DNA of 64,000 nucleotides. It comes from Agrococcus terreus. Its GTDB lineage: Bacteria > Actinomycetota > Actinomycetes > Actinomycetales > Microbacteriaceae. Position numbers and translations under genes: made by a program. Location: contig NZ_BMLM01000001.1 of the NCBI RefSeq assembly GCF_014645235.1, positions 1,364,001 through 1,428,000 on the forward strand, written 5' to 3'. The notes under the pieces were generated by a model that was not told the origin of the DNA, made no database searches, and saw only the letters and a program-made list of their open reading frames with translations. Below, piece by piece: positions 37,581 to 46,690 of the stretch; positions within the stretch are counted from its first letter, which is position 1; every line of letters begins with the position of its first letter.

Positions 37581-39563
37581 CTAGGCGGCGACGAGGGCCG
37601 GCTCGTCGACGGCGGCCGCGGCGACGGGCGTGCGACGCACCCAGCGCTTCAGCGCGATGACCGCGAGGCCCGTGATGACGGTGCCGACCGCGATGGCGAC
37701 GGCGAAGATCAGCAGGTTGCCGATCGCGAAGAACACGAAGAACCCGCCGTGCGGCGCCTGGCTCGTGACGCCGGCCGCCATCGAGATGGCACCGGTCGTC
37801 GCGGCGCCGAGGATCGAGGCCGGGATGACGCGCAGCGGGTCAGCCGCGGCGAACGGGATGGCGCCCTCCGAGATGAACGAGGCGCCGAGGAGCCACGCGG
37901 CCTTGCCGTTCTCGCGCTCCGCGAGCGTGAAGAGCTTGCGGTCGAGCAGGGTGGCGAGGGCCATGCCGAGCGGAGGCACCATGCCGGCGGCCATGACCGC
38001 GGCCATGATCATCCACGGTGCCGGGTTCTCGGGCGAGCCGGCGCCGAGCCCGGCGACCGCGAACCCGTAGGCCACCTTGTTGATGGGGCCGCCGAGGTCG
38101 AACGCCATCATGGTGCCGAGGAGCAGGCCCAGGCCGATCGCCGCGGCGCCCGTGAGCGACTCCAGCCACCCGGTGAGGCCCGCCATGAGCGACGCGATCG
38201 GTCCGCCGAGCAGCATGACCATGAGGCCGGATGCGAACAGCGAGGCCAGCAGCGGGATGATGACGACGGGCATGAGGCCGCGCATCCACTGCGGCACGCG
38301 CCACGTGCCGATCCACCAGGCGGCGAGGCCCGCGAGCAGGCCGCCGACGAGGCCGCCGATGAAGCCGGCGCTCATGAGCAGCGCCACGGCGCCGGCGACG
38401 AAGCCGGGGGCGATGCCGGGTCGGTCGGCGATCGCGTAGGCGATGTAGCCCGAGAGTGCGGGCACGAGGAAGCCCATCGATGCCGCGCCGATCGAGAACA
38501 GGACCGCGCCGAGGTACTGGCCGAGGCCGCCCTCCGGCAGGTTCCAGAGGGCGTTCTGCACGATGACGTCGCCCGCGACGTCGGTGATGCGGTAGCCGCC
38601 GAAGAGGAAGCCGAGGGCGATGAGCAGGCCGCCGCCCGCGACGAACGGGATCATGTAGCTCACGCCCGTGAGGAGCGCGCGCTTCACGGTGCCGCCGATC
38701 GAGCCGGACGCCTGCGCGGGCGCGGCCTCGTCGGTGGCGCCGCCGCCCGCGACGCGCGCGCCCTGCGGGTCGTCGGCGATGCGCAGGGCGTCGGCGATGA
38801 GCTGGTCGGGGGCGTCGATGCCCTTCTTCACCGGCACCTGCACGTAGGGCTTGCCGGCGAAGCGCGAGCGGTCGCGCACGTCGACGTCGACGGCGAAGAT
38901 CGCGGCGTCCGCCCCGGCGATGACCGACGGGTCGAGGCGCTTCGTGCCGCTCGAGCCCTGCGTCTCGACGACGATCCGCACGTGGGCGCGCTCGCCCGCG
39001 GCCTTCAGCGCATCCGCCGCCATGTACGTGTGCGCGATGCCGGTCGGGCAGGCCGTCACGGCGACGATGCTGCGCTGGCCCTCGGCGACGGGGGCGGCCT
39101 CCTCCTCGGGCTCGTCGGCGACGGCGCGGTCGACGAGGGCGACGACGTCCTCGGGGCCGACGACGGCGCGGAGGGCATTCGTGAACTCCTCGTCGACGAG
39201 CGAGCCGGCGAGCTTCGAGAGCACCGCGAGGTGCGTCTCGGCCGCGCCGTCGGGCGCCATGATGAGGAAGACGAGGTCGGCGGGGCCGTCGGGCGCGCCG
39301 AAGTCGACCGCGGGGCGCAGGCGCGCGAAGCCGAGGCTCGGCTCCACGACCGCTGCCGTCTTGGCGTGCGGGATGGCGATGCCGCCGCCCATGCCGGTCG
39401 GGGTGAGCGCCTCGCGCGCCAGCACGGCCTCGACGAGGCCGTCGGCGTCGACGACGCGCGGGGTGCCCGCGGCGCGTGCCGCGAGCGCTCGGATGACCGA
39501 CTCCTTGTCGGCGCCGAGGTCGGCGTCGAGCATGACGAGCTCGGGGGTGATGATCTGGGGCAT
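37581..39563 (-). CDS. fruA: Fructose-specific PTS enzyme IIABC
   Basis: A 660-residue fused permease/phosphotransferase. The EIIA domain at 1-150 has active His in GGIAIPHAKTAAV. The EIIB domain at ~168-265 has phospho-Cys in VAVTACPTGIAHTYMAA. The EIIC membrane domain runs from ~290 to the end with FVAGGGLLIALGFLFGG and AFDLGGPINKVAYGF. It imports fructose as fructose-1-phosphate. ATG 39563 shares its A with the fruK TGA. No HPr or enzyme I gene is in the window. Confidence 0.95.
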   Translation of the reverse strand: MPQIITPELVMLDADLGADKESVIRALAARAAGTPRVVDADGLVEAVLAREALTPTGMGGGIAIPHAKTAAVVEPSLGFARLRPAVDFGAPDGPADLVFLIMAPDGAAETHLAVLSKLAGSLVDEEFTNALRAVVGPEDVVALVDRAVADEPEEEAAPVAEGQRSIVAVTACPTGIAHTYMAADALKAAGERAHVRIVVETQGSSGTKRLDPSVIAGADAAIFAVDVDVRDRSRFAGKPYVQVPVKKGIDAPDQLIADALRIADDPQGARVAGGGATDEAAPAQASGSIGGTVKRALLTGVSYMIPFVAGGGLLIALGFLFGGYRITDVAGDVIVQNALWNLPEGGLGQYLGAVLFSIGAASMGFLVPALSGYIAYAIADRPGIAPGFVAGAVALLMSAGFIGGLVGGLLAGLAAWWIGTWRVPQWMRGLMPVVIIPLLASLFASGLMVMLLGGPIASLMAGLTGWLESLTGAAAIGLGLLLGTMMAFDLGGPINKVAYGFAVAGLGAGSPENPAPWMIMAAVMAAGMVPPLGMALATLLDRKLFTLAERENGKAAWLLGASFISEGAIPFAAADPLRVIPASILGAATTGAISMAAGVTSQAPHGGFFVFFAIGNLLIFAVAIAVGTVITGLAVIALKRWVRRTPVAAAAVDEPALVAA

Positions 39564-40585
39564 CAGCGCTCCTGGTGGACGGCGGCCGGGGCCGCGGGGT
39601 GGACAGCGGCCGGAGCCGCGGACTGGCCGGCGGCGGGCGCCGCGGTCGGGATGGGGGAGACGGCGACGCGGGAGGCGTCGGCGTCGGCGGGGGTCGGGAA
39701 GCCGGTGCCGGGCATGGCGGCGGCGGCGGAGCCGTGCGCGACCGCCTGGGCGAGGAGGCCCGCGGCGTCGTCGCCGCGCGCGTCGGCGATGAGGAGGCCC
39801 GCGAGGCTCGCGTCGCCCGCGCCGACCGTCGAGCGGACGACGGTGGGCGGCGGCGATGCCCGGTGCGCGCCCTGGGCGTCGGCGAGGATCGCGCCGTCGC
39901 CGCCGAGCGTGAGCAGCACCGCGCCCACGCCGCGGCCGACGAGCGCCGCGGCGGCATCCGCGGCGCGCTCGGGGGAGTCGATCGCGCCGTGCGCGAGCCC
40001 CAGCAGCTCCTCGAGCTCCTCGTCGTTGGGCTTCACGAGGTCGACGCCGCCGGCTGCGACGGCCGCGGCGAGGGGTGCGCCGGACGTGTCGACGGCGACG
40101 CGCAGGTGCGGCTCGCCCGTGCGGGCGGCGCGGATGGCGTCGACCACGATCGTGGGTCGCGCGCCCGCGGGCAGCGAGCCGGCGACGACGAACCAGGAGG
40201 CGCCGGGGACCGCGTGGTGCACGGCCTCGAGCATCCGGGCGACCGCCGCGTCGTCGAGCTCGGCGCCCGGCTCGTTGACCTTCGTGGTCGTGCCGTCCGG
40301 CTCCGTGAGCGCGAGGTTGGTGCGCACGGGCGCGCCGACGGGCACAGCGACGGCGTCGACGCGGTCGTGGGCGAGCAGGGCGGTGAAAGGGTCGTCGGGG
40401 TCGGCCATGACGACCGCGCGCGCCTCGACGCCGGCGGCCGCGAGCACCCGGGCGACGTTGACGCCCTTGCCGGCGGCGACATCGACGGCGGGGGCAGCCG
40501 TGCGCTGCACGGCGCCGCGCTCGAGCGGGGTGCCGAGCTCGACGGTGCGGTCGATCGAGGGGTTGAGCGTGAGCGTGACGATCAT
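39563..40585 (-). CDS. fruK: 1-phosphofructokinase
   Basis: A 340-residue PfkB-family kinase that makes fructose-1,6-bisphosphate from fructose-1-phosphate. IVTLTLNPSIDRTVEL and AAGKGVNVARVLAAAG are the substrate motifs; KPNDEELEELLG and STVGAGDASLAGLL the ATP/catalytic motifs, with Asp as base. The tail of ~25 residues is made of PAAPAAVH-like repeats encoded by three 24-bp units (39575-39646), probably a dispensable linker. ATG 40585 overlaps the fruR stop by four bases. Confidence 0.94.
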   Translation of the reverse strand: MIVTLTLNPSIDRTVELGTPLERGAVQRTAAPAVDVAAGKGVNVARVLAAAGVEARAVVMADPDDPFTALLAHDRVDAVAVPVGAPVRTNLALTEPDGTTTKVNEPGAELDDAAVARMLEAVHHAVPGASWFVVAGSLPAGARPTIVVDAIRAARTGEPHLRVAVDTSGAPLAAAVAAGGVDLVKPNDEELEELLGLAHGAIDSPERAADAAAALVGRGVGAVLLTLGGDGAILADAQGAHRASPPPTVVRSTVGAGDASLAGLLIADARGDDAAGLLAQAVAHGSAAAAMPGTGFPTPADADASRVAVSPIPTAAPAAGQSAAPAAVHPAAPAAVHQER

Positions 40586-41379
40586 GCGACCTGCACCTCG
40601 CATCCGGCTGCCTCGAGCGCCTCGGAGAGCTCCGCGGCGGGCGCGGTGTCGGTGAGCAGCACGTCGACGGCGCCGAGGCCCGCGAAGCGCACGAGCGACG
40701 TCGTGCCCAGCTTCGCGGTGTCGGCGACGACGGCGACGCGGCGGCCGGCTGCGACGATCGCCGCCTTGACCGCGGCCTCGTCGGGGTCGGGCGTCGAGAC
40801 GCCGTCGGGGTCGACGCCGTTCGTGCCGAGGATGACGACGTCGGGGCGCAGCGCGCCGATCGCGAGGACCGTCTGCGCGCCGACCGCGGCGCCGGTGACG
40901 GCGCGGATGCGGCCGCCGATCGCGTGCACCTCGATCGACGGGTGCGCGGCGAGGATCTGCGCGATGCCGGGGGAGTGCGTGGCGACGACCAGGCGCGGGC
41001 CGCCCTCGCCGGGCCAGGTGGCGACGAGCTCATGCGCGATGGCCGCGGTGGTGGTGCCGGCGTCGAGGAGCACGCTCGTGGCGCCGAGCGCCAGCAGCCG
41101 ACGGCACGCGAGGCGCGCGATGCGGCGCTTGCCCTCGGCGTTCTCGGTCTCGCGCTGGGCGATCGCGGGCTCGACGAGGCTGGTGCGGCCGGCGCTGATC
41201 GCGCCGCCGTGCACCCGGCGGGCGACGCCGGCATCCTCGAGCGCGTCGAGGTCGCGCCGCACGGTCTCGGTCGTGATGCCGAGGTCGCGCGCGAGCTCGG
41301 TGACGAGCACGCGCCCGTCGGCGCGGATGCGCGCGGCGATCTCGTCGCGGCGCTGGGGGGCGAGCATCGGTGCTTCCAC
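40582..41379 (-). CDS. fruR: DeoR-family regulator of the fructose operon
   Basis: A 265-residue regulator. The N-terminal DeoR helix-turn-helix is LAPQRRDEIAARIRADGRVLVTELARDLGITTETVRRDLDALE. The sugar-phosphate sensor domain follows (VLLDAGTTTAAIAHEL, VVILGTNGVDPDGVSTPD). It is the first gene of fruR-fruK-fruA, so it likely autoregulates with fructose-1-phosphate as effector, as in relatives. The start is set at GTG 41379, seven bases after TAGCGT (leaderless); ATG 41367 is the alternative. Confidence 0.92.
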   Translation of the reverse strand: MEAPMLAPQRRDEIAARIRADGRVLVTELARDLGITTETVRRDLDALEDAGVARRVHGGAISAGRTSLVEPAIAQRETENAEGKRRIARLACRRLLALGATSVLLDAGTTTAAIAHELVATWPGEGGPRLVVATHSPGIAQILAAHPSIEVHAIGGRIRAVTGAAVGAQTVLAIGALRPDVVILGTNGVDPDGVSTPDPDEAAVKAAIVAAGRRVAVVADTAKLGTTSLVRFAGLGAVDVLLTDTAPAAELSEALEAAGCEVQVA

Positions 41380-41386
41380 ATCGCAG

Positions 41387-41415
41387 ACGCTACAACACGA
41401 ACACAGATGAAACAA
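41387..41415 (-). promoter_or_regulatory. fruRKA promoter and probable operator
   Basis: On the minus strand, -35 TTGTTT (41415-41410), a 17-bp spacer and -10 TAGCGT (41392-41387). The spacer is AT-rich with TGT-containing repeats, unlike the surrounding sequence. It is the best sigma-70-like promoter visible here and a likely binding site for the DeoR regulator. Confidence 0.75.
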
Positions 41416-41460
41416 GAGAGACGAAGATCGACATCGGAGAACGCGATCCGCACGCGCGAC

Positions 41461-41490
41461 AGCGCCCCCGGCCGCGGAGCCGGGGGCGCT
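41461..41490 (-). terminator. Terminator after ppgk
   Basis: AGCGCCCCCGGC 41461-41472 pairs perfectly with GCCGGGGGCGCT 41479-41490 around CGCGGA, 16 bases past the ppgk stop on the minus strand. Confidence 0.8.
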
Positions 41491-41506
41491 GGACGAGGAT
41501 GCCCCG

Positions 41507-42271
41507 CTAGACGCCGCGCGCGAGCGCCGCGGCGCCGATGATGCCCGCGTTGTTCCGCAGCATCGCCGGCACGATCGGGGTGTCGAGCCGCAGCAGCGGC
41601 AGGAACTCGTCGGACGACTTCGAGACGCCGCCGCCGACGACGAAGAGGTCGGGGGAGAAGAGGAACTCGAGGTGGCTGTAGTAGCGCTGCAGCCGCTCGG
41701 CCCACGCCTCCCAGCTGAGGCCCTCCGTCTCGCGCACCTTGTTCGAGGCGCGCGTCTCGGCGCCCGCGCCATCCAGCTCGAGGTGGCCGAGCTCGGCGTT
41801 GGGGATGAGCACGCCGTCGTAGATGAACGCGCCGCCGATGCCCGTGCCGAGCGTCGTCATGATGACGAGGCCCTTCGCATCCTTCGCCGCGCCGTAGTGG
41901 TCCTCGGCGAAGCCGGCGGCGTCGGCGTCGTTGACGAAGTGGATGTCGCGGCCGAGCGCGTCCTCGAAGAGCCGCTCGGCCTCGAGCCCGATCCACGCCT
42001 TCGAGACGTTCGCCGCGCTCATCGTGCGGCCCTTGCGGACGATCGCGGGGAAGGTGACGCCGATCGGGGTGTCGTCGCGGGCGTCGAGCCTGCCGACCAG
42101 CTCGACCACGACGTCCCTGATCGCGTCGGGCTCGCCGCCGGCGGGCGTCGGGGTCTTCACGCGGTCGCTGAGGAGCTCGCCCGTCCTGACGTCGACGAGC
42201 GCCGCCTTGACGCCCGTCCCGCCGATGTCGACGCCGACTGCCTGGTGCTTGGACTTCGTCACGCCCAGCAT
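41507..42271 (-). CDS. ppgk: Polyphosphate glucokinase
   Basis: A 254-residue ROK-type kinase that phosphorylates glucose with polyphosphate or ATP. AVGVDIGGTGVKAALVDVRTG is the phosphate-1 motif. IGVTFPAIVRKGRT, FVNDADAAGFAE (catalytic Asp) and TTLGTGIGGAFI follow, and ELGHLELDG is the actinobacterial PPGK signature. The start at 42271 (MLGVTKSK) is uncertain; GTG 42262 also fits. Confidence 0.93.
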   Translation of the reverse strand: MLGVTKSKHQAVGVDIGGTGVKAALVDVRTGELLSDRVKTPTPAGGEPDAIRDVVVELVGRLDARDDTPIGVTFPAIVRKGRTMSAANVSKAWIGLEAERLFEDALGRDIHFVNDADAAGFAEDHYGAAKDAKGLVIMTTLGTGIGGAFIYDGVLIPNAELGHLELDGAGAETRASNKVRETEGLSWEAWAERLQRYYSHLEFLFSPDLFVVGGGVSKSSDEFLPLLRLDTPIVPAMLRNNAGIIGAAALARGV

Positions 42272-42322
42272 CCTCGCATGCCCGGCGTCCGCGGTCGTGC
42301 CGGCGGCACCCGGCGCAGCCGC

Positions 42323-43195
42323 TCAGGCGGCGGTCGGGAGGGTGAGGATCTCGGCGCCGCCCTCGCGCACCACGATGGTGTGCTCGAACTGCGCGGTGAC
42401 GGAGCGGTCGCGGGTGACGACGGTCCAGTCGTCGTCCCACATCTCCCACTCGTGCGTGCCGAGCGTGAGCATCGGCTCGATCGTGAACACCATCCCCGGC
42501 TCGATGACGTCGTCGTACCGATCGGTGTCGTAGTGGGGGATGATCAGCCCGGAGTGGAACGACGTGCCGACGCCGTGGCCGGTGAAGTCGCGCACGACCC
42601 CGTAGTCGAAGCGCTTCGCGTACATCTCGATCGCGCGGCCGATGACGTTGACGCGGCGGCCCGGCAGCGCCGCCTTGATGCCGCGCATGAGCGCGAGCTC
42701 GGTGCGCTCGACGAGCTGCGCGACCTCGTCGCTCGCCTCGCCGACGACGAAGGTGCGGTTGGAGTCGCCGTGGACGCCGTCGAGGTAGGCGGTGACGTCG
42801 ATGTTCACGATGTCGCCGGCCTCGAGCGCCGTGTCGTCGGGGATGCCGTGGCAGATGACCTCGTTGACGCTCGTGCAGCTCGACTTCGGGAACCCGCGGT
42901 AGCCGAGGGTCGACGGGTAGGCGCCCGCCGCGACGACGTGCTCGTGCGCGATGCGGTCGAGCTCGTCGGTGGTGACGCCGGGGCGCGCGGCGGCGCCGGC
43001 GGCGGCGATCGCGTCGGCGGCGATGCGGCCCGCCGCGCGGATGCGGTCGATCGTCGGCTCGTCGTAGACGTCGCCGCCGACGTGCTTCGCGGGTCCGGGG
43101 CGGCCGACGTACTCGGGCCGCGCGATCTGCGGCGCGACACGGCGCTCGGGGCCGATCCGGCCGGGGATGAGGTGACCTCGGGCGTCCTTCGGCAT
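42323..43195 (-). CDS. map: Methionine aminopeptidase, type I
   Basis: A 290-residue metalloprotease removing N-terminal Met. Ligands are visible in [19 protein letters not shown] (two Asp), [12 protein letters not shown] (His), [13 protein letters not shown] (Glu) and QFEHTIVV (Glu). The N-terminal extension with PxRP-type residues is typical of actinobacterial MapB. Start ATG 43195 is preferred over 43204 because the -10 box TAGGAT (43208-43203) overlaps the upstream ATG and is seven bases from the inner one. Confidence 0.95.
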   Translation of the reverse strand: MPKDARGHLIPGRIGPERRVAPQIARPEYVGRPGPAKHVGGDVYDEPTIDRIRAAGRIAADAIAAAGAAARPGVTTDELDRIAHEHVVAAGAYPSTLGYRGFPKSSCTSVNEVICHGIPDDTALEAGDIVNIDVTAYLDGVHGDSNRTFVVGEASDEVAQLVERTELALMRGIKAALPGRRVNVIGRAIEMYAKRFDYGVVRDFTGHGVGTSFHSGLIIPHYDTDRYDDVIEPGMVFTIEPMLTLGTHEWEMWDDDWTVVTRDRSVTAQFEHTIVVREGGAEILTLPTAA

Positions 43196-43205
43196 GCGAT
43201 CCATC

Positions 43206-43700
43206 CTAGGCAGGCGCGCCTCCGCCGCCGCCCGGGTGCTCGCCCGCCGACAGCCGGATCTCGGACGAGGGCACCGCGCCGCCGCCGAGCTCCTGCCAGC
43301 GCTGCGCCACGGTCGTCCCGGGCGCCGTCGCCTCCATGAGGAGGTAGGCGAGGTCGGCGCGCCCCATCCGGCGCGCGTAGAAGGCCAGCGCGACCTCGTC
43401 GAGGTCGTCGTGCAGGGCCTCGCCGATCACCCACAGCGGCGAGCGCGGGTTCTGCGCGACGAGGCGCTGGAGCGCGGGGTTGCTCGTCGTCATGAAGAGC
43501 GCCTCGAGCATCGAGGTCGAGACGAGGTGCGAGGTCGCCGCCGCGTGGAGGAGCGTGCGGCTGCCGTCGCGGAGCACGCGGCACTCGAAGGCCGTGTCGA
43601 CGGGCGGCGAGCCGGGCGCGCCGCGGAGGCGCGCGCGGTCGGCGCGATGGAGGTCGCCCGCGGGGGCGGTGGTCTGCTGGGAGCGCAGCTCGTCCTGCAT
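43206..43700 (-). CDS. Hypothetical protein (164 aa)
   Basis: I do not recognise this protein. It starts [18 protein letters not shown], contains a helical region ([63 protein letters not shown]) and ends in a Gly-rich tail. No membrane segment, signal peptide or cysteine motif stands out apart from one Cys. ATG 43700 has AGGAAC-type upstream sequence; promoter TAGACT at 43801-43796 would give a ~90-nt leader. Its TAG stop (43208-43206) lies inside the -10 box of map. Confidence 0.7.
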   Translation of the reverse strand: MQDELRSQQTTAPAGDLHRADRARLRGAPGSPPVDTAFECRVLRDGSRTLLHAAATSHLVSTSMLEALFMTTSNPALQRLVAQNPRSPLWVIGEALHDDLDEVALAFYARRMGRADLAYLLMEATAPGTTVAQRWQELGGGAVPSSEIRLSAGEHPGGGGGAPA

Positions 43701-43891
43701 GCTTCGGTTCCGTTCCTGCCGCCGCCGAGTGCTCGACGGCGCGGCGTGCGCGTTCGTCGGGGAGGACGGTCGGGGTCTGGAACCGGTCGTGAGTCAGTCT
43801 AACGGACGGCGCCCACGCGTACCCCGATCCTGGACGATGGCCGAGCGCGCGCTCCGAGCGGCACCCAGGCCGCGTCCCTACCGTCGACGCC

Positions 43892-44785
43892 ATGGCTGAC
43901 CAGTTCACGTTCCAGGACCCCACGACGCTCTACGCCGACATCGACACGAAGGCCATCTCGCAGGACGGCCCTGGCCTCGACTCCGAGATGCGCGACCGCG
44001 CCGACCTCGGCGAGGCCACCTACCGCGGCACCGGCCGCCTCGAGGGGCGTCGCGCCCTCATCACCGGCGCCGACTCCGGCATCGGCGCTGCGACCGCGAT
44101 CGCGTTCGCCCGCGAGGGTGCAGACGTGGTGCTCTCGTACCTGCCGGAGGAGGAGTCGGACGCGCAGCGGATCGTCGCGCTCATCGAGGAGGCGGGCCGC
44201 ACGGCCGTCGCCGTGCCGGGCGACCTCACCGACCGTGCCTACTGCGCCGAGCTCGTCCGGACCACGGTGGAGCGGCTCGGCGGCATCGACGTGCTCGTCT
44301 CGAACGGCGGCAAGCAGCAGTACGTCGAGCGCCTCGAGGACCTCACCGACGAGCAGTTCGACGAGACCTTCAAGACGAACGTCTACCCGCTGTTCTGGCT
44401 CGCGAAGGACGCGGTGCCGCACATGGCGCCGGGCTCGTCGATCATCGCGACGTCGTCGATCCAGGCGTACTCGCCCTCGGAGCACCTCGTCGACTACGCG
44501 ACCACCAAGGCGGCGATGAACACCATGAGCAAGGCGCTCTCGCAGCAGCTCGCGCCCCGCGGCATCCGCGTGAACGTCGTCGCCCCCGGACCGGTGTGGA
44601 CGCCGCTGCAGACCGCCGGCGGCCAGCCGACCGACGCGCTGCCGGAGTTCGGCGAGCAGACCCCGCTCGGTCGCGCCGGCCAGCCGGCCGAGCTCGCGCC
44701 CGCCTACGTGTTCCTCGCCTCCGCCGAGTCGAGCTACGTCGTCGGCGAGACGCTGCACGTGAACGGCGGGATGCCCACCCCGTGA
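43892..44785 (+). CDS. SDR-family oxidoreductase (YghA/GsiB-stress type)
   Basis: A 297-residue SDR with the ~45-residue N-terminal extension of the YghA/YhdF group (PTTLYADIDTKAISQDGPGLDSEM). The Rossmann motif is ALITGADSGIGAATAIAFA and an S-Y-L after beta-2 suggests NADP(H). Catalytic Ser and Tyr-Lys are in ATSSIQAYSPSEHLVDYATTKAAM. VNVVAPGPVWTPLQ and GETLHVNGGMPTP complete the fold. The substrate is unknown; family members are general-stress aldehyde or ketone reductases. ATG 43892 lies seven bases after TACCGT 43879-43884 (leaderless). Confidence 0.9.
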   Translation: MADQFTFQDPTTLYADIDTKAISQDGPGLDSEMRDRADLGEATYRGTGRLEGRRALITGADSGIGAATAIAFAREGADVVLSYLPEEESDAQRIVALIEEAGRTAVAVPGDLTDRAYCAELVRTTVERLGGIDVLVSNGGKQQYVERLEDLTDEQFDETFKTNVYPLFWLAKDAVPHMAPGSSIIATSSIQAYSPSEHLVDYATTKAAMNTMSKALSQQLAPRGIRVNVVAPGPVWTPLQTAGGQPTDALPEFGEQTPLGRAGQPAELAPAYVFLASAESSYVVGETLHVNGGMPTP

Positions 44786-44908
44786 CCGCGTCGGCCCGGG
44801 TGGTTCGCGGCTGCGATGGCGCGGCGAGCCGACCCAGGCTCGTCGAGCGCGGCGAGGTCTGAGCCGGCTCGATGCTGGTGTGGAGCCGGCGCACCTATGC
44901 TCTGCGCC

Positions 44909-45145
44909 ATGAACGCTGCCGAGTACTGGTACAACCTCGAGACGGGCGTCGTCGAGGAGGGCATGGTCTCGCCGGGCTACGACCGCGCGGGGCCGTTCTC
45001 GACGCGCGAGGAGGCCGCGCGCGCCCCCGAGATCATCAAGGAGCGCTCGCGCCAGTGGGCCGCCGAGGACGCGCAGGACGACGCATGGGGAGAGGGCCCG
45101 GACGGCGGCGCGGAGGCCGGCGGCACCGACCACGCCCAGCGCTGA
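44909..45145 (+). CDS. Small conserved actinobacterial protein (78 aa)
   Basis: A short protein, MNAAEYWYNLETGVVEEGMVSPGYDRAGPFSTREEAARAPEI then a helical acidic tail. The YWYNL...VE.G..S....R.GPF.TREEA pattern is a recurrent small actinobacterial family, sometimes labelled SPOR-like; function is unknown. ATG 44909 is seven bases after TATGCT 44896-44901, so the start is leaderless; ATG 44897 lies within the promoter and is rejected. It is convergent with the DUF1697 gene. Confidence 0.75.
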   Translation: MNAAEYWYNLETGVVEEGMVSPGYDRAGPFSTREEAARAPEIIKERSRQWAAEDAQDDAWGEGPDGGAEAGGTDHAQR

Positions 45146-45153
45146 CTCGACGG

Positions 45154-45684
45154 CTAGGCCGCGGCGAGCACCTTCCGCAGCGTGCGGAGGTTGCGGGTGG
45201 TCGTGGCGTCGCGGGCGTCGCCCTTCGCCGTCCTCCCGATGCGCTCGCTCGCCTTCGCGAAGGCGCTCGTGAGCGTCGAGCCCTTGGGGTTCGACCAGTA
45301 GAGGACGCCGTCGCCGAGCGCCGTCGCCTCGTCCTCCGACGTCTCGACGTCGACGAGCGGCGCGAGCACGCCGGGCTGCAGCTCGAACACGACGTACGGG
45401 GTGTGCGCGTCGTCCTCGCCGTGCGGATACGCGTCGACCACCGCCGCGAGCGCGTCGACGTCGATGCCGAGCACGCGGATCCGCCTGCCGTAGCGCGCCT
45501 CGAGCGCGGCCTCCGCCGTCCGCGCCGCGACCGACGCGGACGTCGCGGTGACCACCGCGTTGCCGCTCGCCAGCACGGTGACGACGTCGCCGAGGCCCGC
45601 ATCCGACAGCACCGACCGGAGGTCGGCCGAGCGCACCGTCACGCCGCCCACGTTGACGCCGCGGAGCAGCAGGGCGACGCGCAC
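45154..45684 (-). CDS. DUF1697-family protein
   Basis: A 176-residue protein: MRVALLLRGVNVGGVTVRSADLRSVLSDAGLGDVVTVLASGN is the diagnostic N-terminus of DUF1697, and KASERIGRTAKGDARDATTTRNLRTLRKVLA the C-terminus, close to the family's TTRNWNT motif. The role is unknown. GTG 45684 is four bases after the panB stop, so the two are co-transcribed. Confidence 0.88.
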   Translation of the reverse strand: MRVALLLRGVNVGGVTVRSADLRSVLSDAGLGDVVTVLASGNAVVTATSASVAARTAEAALEARYGRRIRVLGIDVDALAAVVDAYPHGEDDAHTPYVVFELQPGVLAPLVDVETSEDEATALGDGVLYWSNPKGSTLTSAFAKASERIGRTAKGDARDATTTRNLRTLRKVLAAA

Positions 45685-45688
45685 GGGT

Positions 45689-46564
45689 CTACTCGTACTC
45701 GTGCTCGGGCGCGGGGTAGGCGCCGGACTCGACGTCCTCGCGGAACGCGATCGCCGCGGCCTCGAGCGCCTGCCCGATCTGCGCGTACTGCTTGACGAAG
45801 CGCGGGATGCGGCCCGTGGTGAAGCCCGCCCAGTCGGTCCAGACGAGCAGCTGGCCGTCGCAGTCGGGGCCCGCGCCCACCGAGATCGTGGGGATCGAGA
45901 GCGCCTCGGTCACGGCTTTCGCGGCGGCCGAGGGCACCATCTCGAGCACCACCGCGAACGCGCCGGCCGCCTCGACCGCCCGAGCGTCGCGCAGCAGCTG
46001 CTCCGCACCCGCCTCGCCGCGGCCCTGGATGACGTGGCCGCCGAGCCCGTGCTCCGACTGCGGCGTGAAGCCGATGTGCGCCATGACCGGGATGCCGGCC
46101 TCGACGATGTGGCGGATCTGCTCGGCCGAGCGCTCGCCGCCCTCGAGCTTCACCGCGTGGGCGCCGGTCTCCTTCATAAAGCGGATCGCCGAGTGGACGG
46201 CCTCGCGCGGGTTCGTCTCGTACGAGCCGAAGGGGAGGTCGGCGACGACGAGCGCGCGCTTCGCGGCCCGCGCGACGGCGCGGGTGAGGGGGATGAGCTC
46301 GTCGACCGTCACCGGCAGCGTCGAGTCGTAGCCGAAGACGGTGTTGCCGGCGGAGTCGCCCACGAGGAGGAAGTCGATGCCGGCGCGGTCGAAGATCTGC
46401 GCCGAGAGGAAGTCGTAGCTCGTGAGCCCGACGATCGGGTGCCCGTCGCGCTTCGCCTGCAGGAAGTGCCGGGTGCGCACGCGCTTGGGCGCGCCTCCCG
46501 CCGTCGCCGCCGCCGTCGCTCCGCCGTAGGGCGCGGCGACCTCGCCGCTCTCGCTCGCTGCCAT
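45689..46564 (-). CDS. panB: 3-methyl-2-oxobutanoate hydroxymethyltransferase
   Basis: A 291-residue TIM-barrel enzyme that makes ketopantoate for pantothenate/CoA. Motifs are [38 protein letters not shown] (metal Asp), [31 protein letters not shown] and [21 protein letters not shown] 46564 is seven bases after TAGGCT 46577-46572 (leaderless). The N-terminal ~28 residues are an Ala/Gly-rich extension before [12 protein letters not shown]. The rest of the pantothenate pathway is not in the window. Confidence 0.95.
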   Translation of the reverse strand: MAASESGEVAAPYGGATAAATAGGAPKRVRTRHFLQAKRDGHPIVGLTSYDFLSAQIFDRAGIDFLLVGDSAGNTVFGYDSTLPVTVDELIPLTRAVARAAKRALVVADLPFGSYETNPREAVHSAIRFMKETGAHAVKLEGGERSAEQIRHIVEAGIPVMAHIGFTPQSEHGLGGHVIQGRGEAGAEQLLRDARAVEAAGAFAVVLEMVPSAAAKAVTEALSIPTISVGAGPDCDGQLLVWTDWAGFTTGRIPRFVKQYAQIGQALEAAAIAFREDVESGAYPAPEHEYE

Positions 46565-46690
46565 GTGCCCGAGCCTAGCCCCGCGCGCCCTGCGCCCCGC
46601 GCCGCATCCCGGGCCCGCCCGCGCGGCCCGCCGCTCCCAGGTGCATGACGCCGAGGGCACTAGCCTGGGAGGAGGCAGAGAGGGGCCGGG

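Noticed and set aside
39563-42449. The upstream extension of the 1622-aa minus-strand frame that contains fruA
   Set aside because: Only the part from 39563 downward is fruA. The rest is a third-frame shadow of fruK, fruR and ppgk, which have clear family motifs in other frames.
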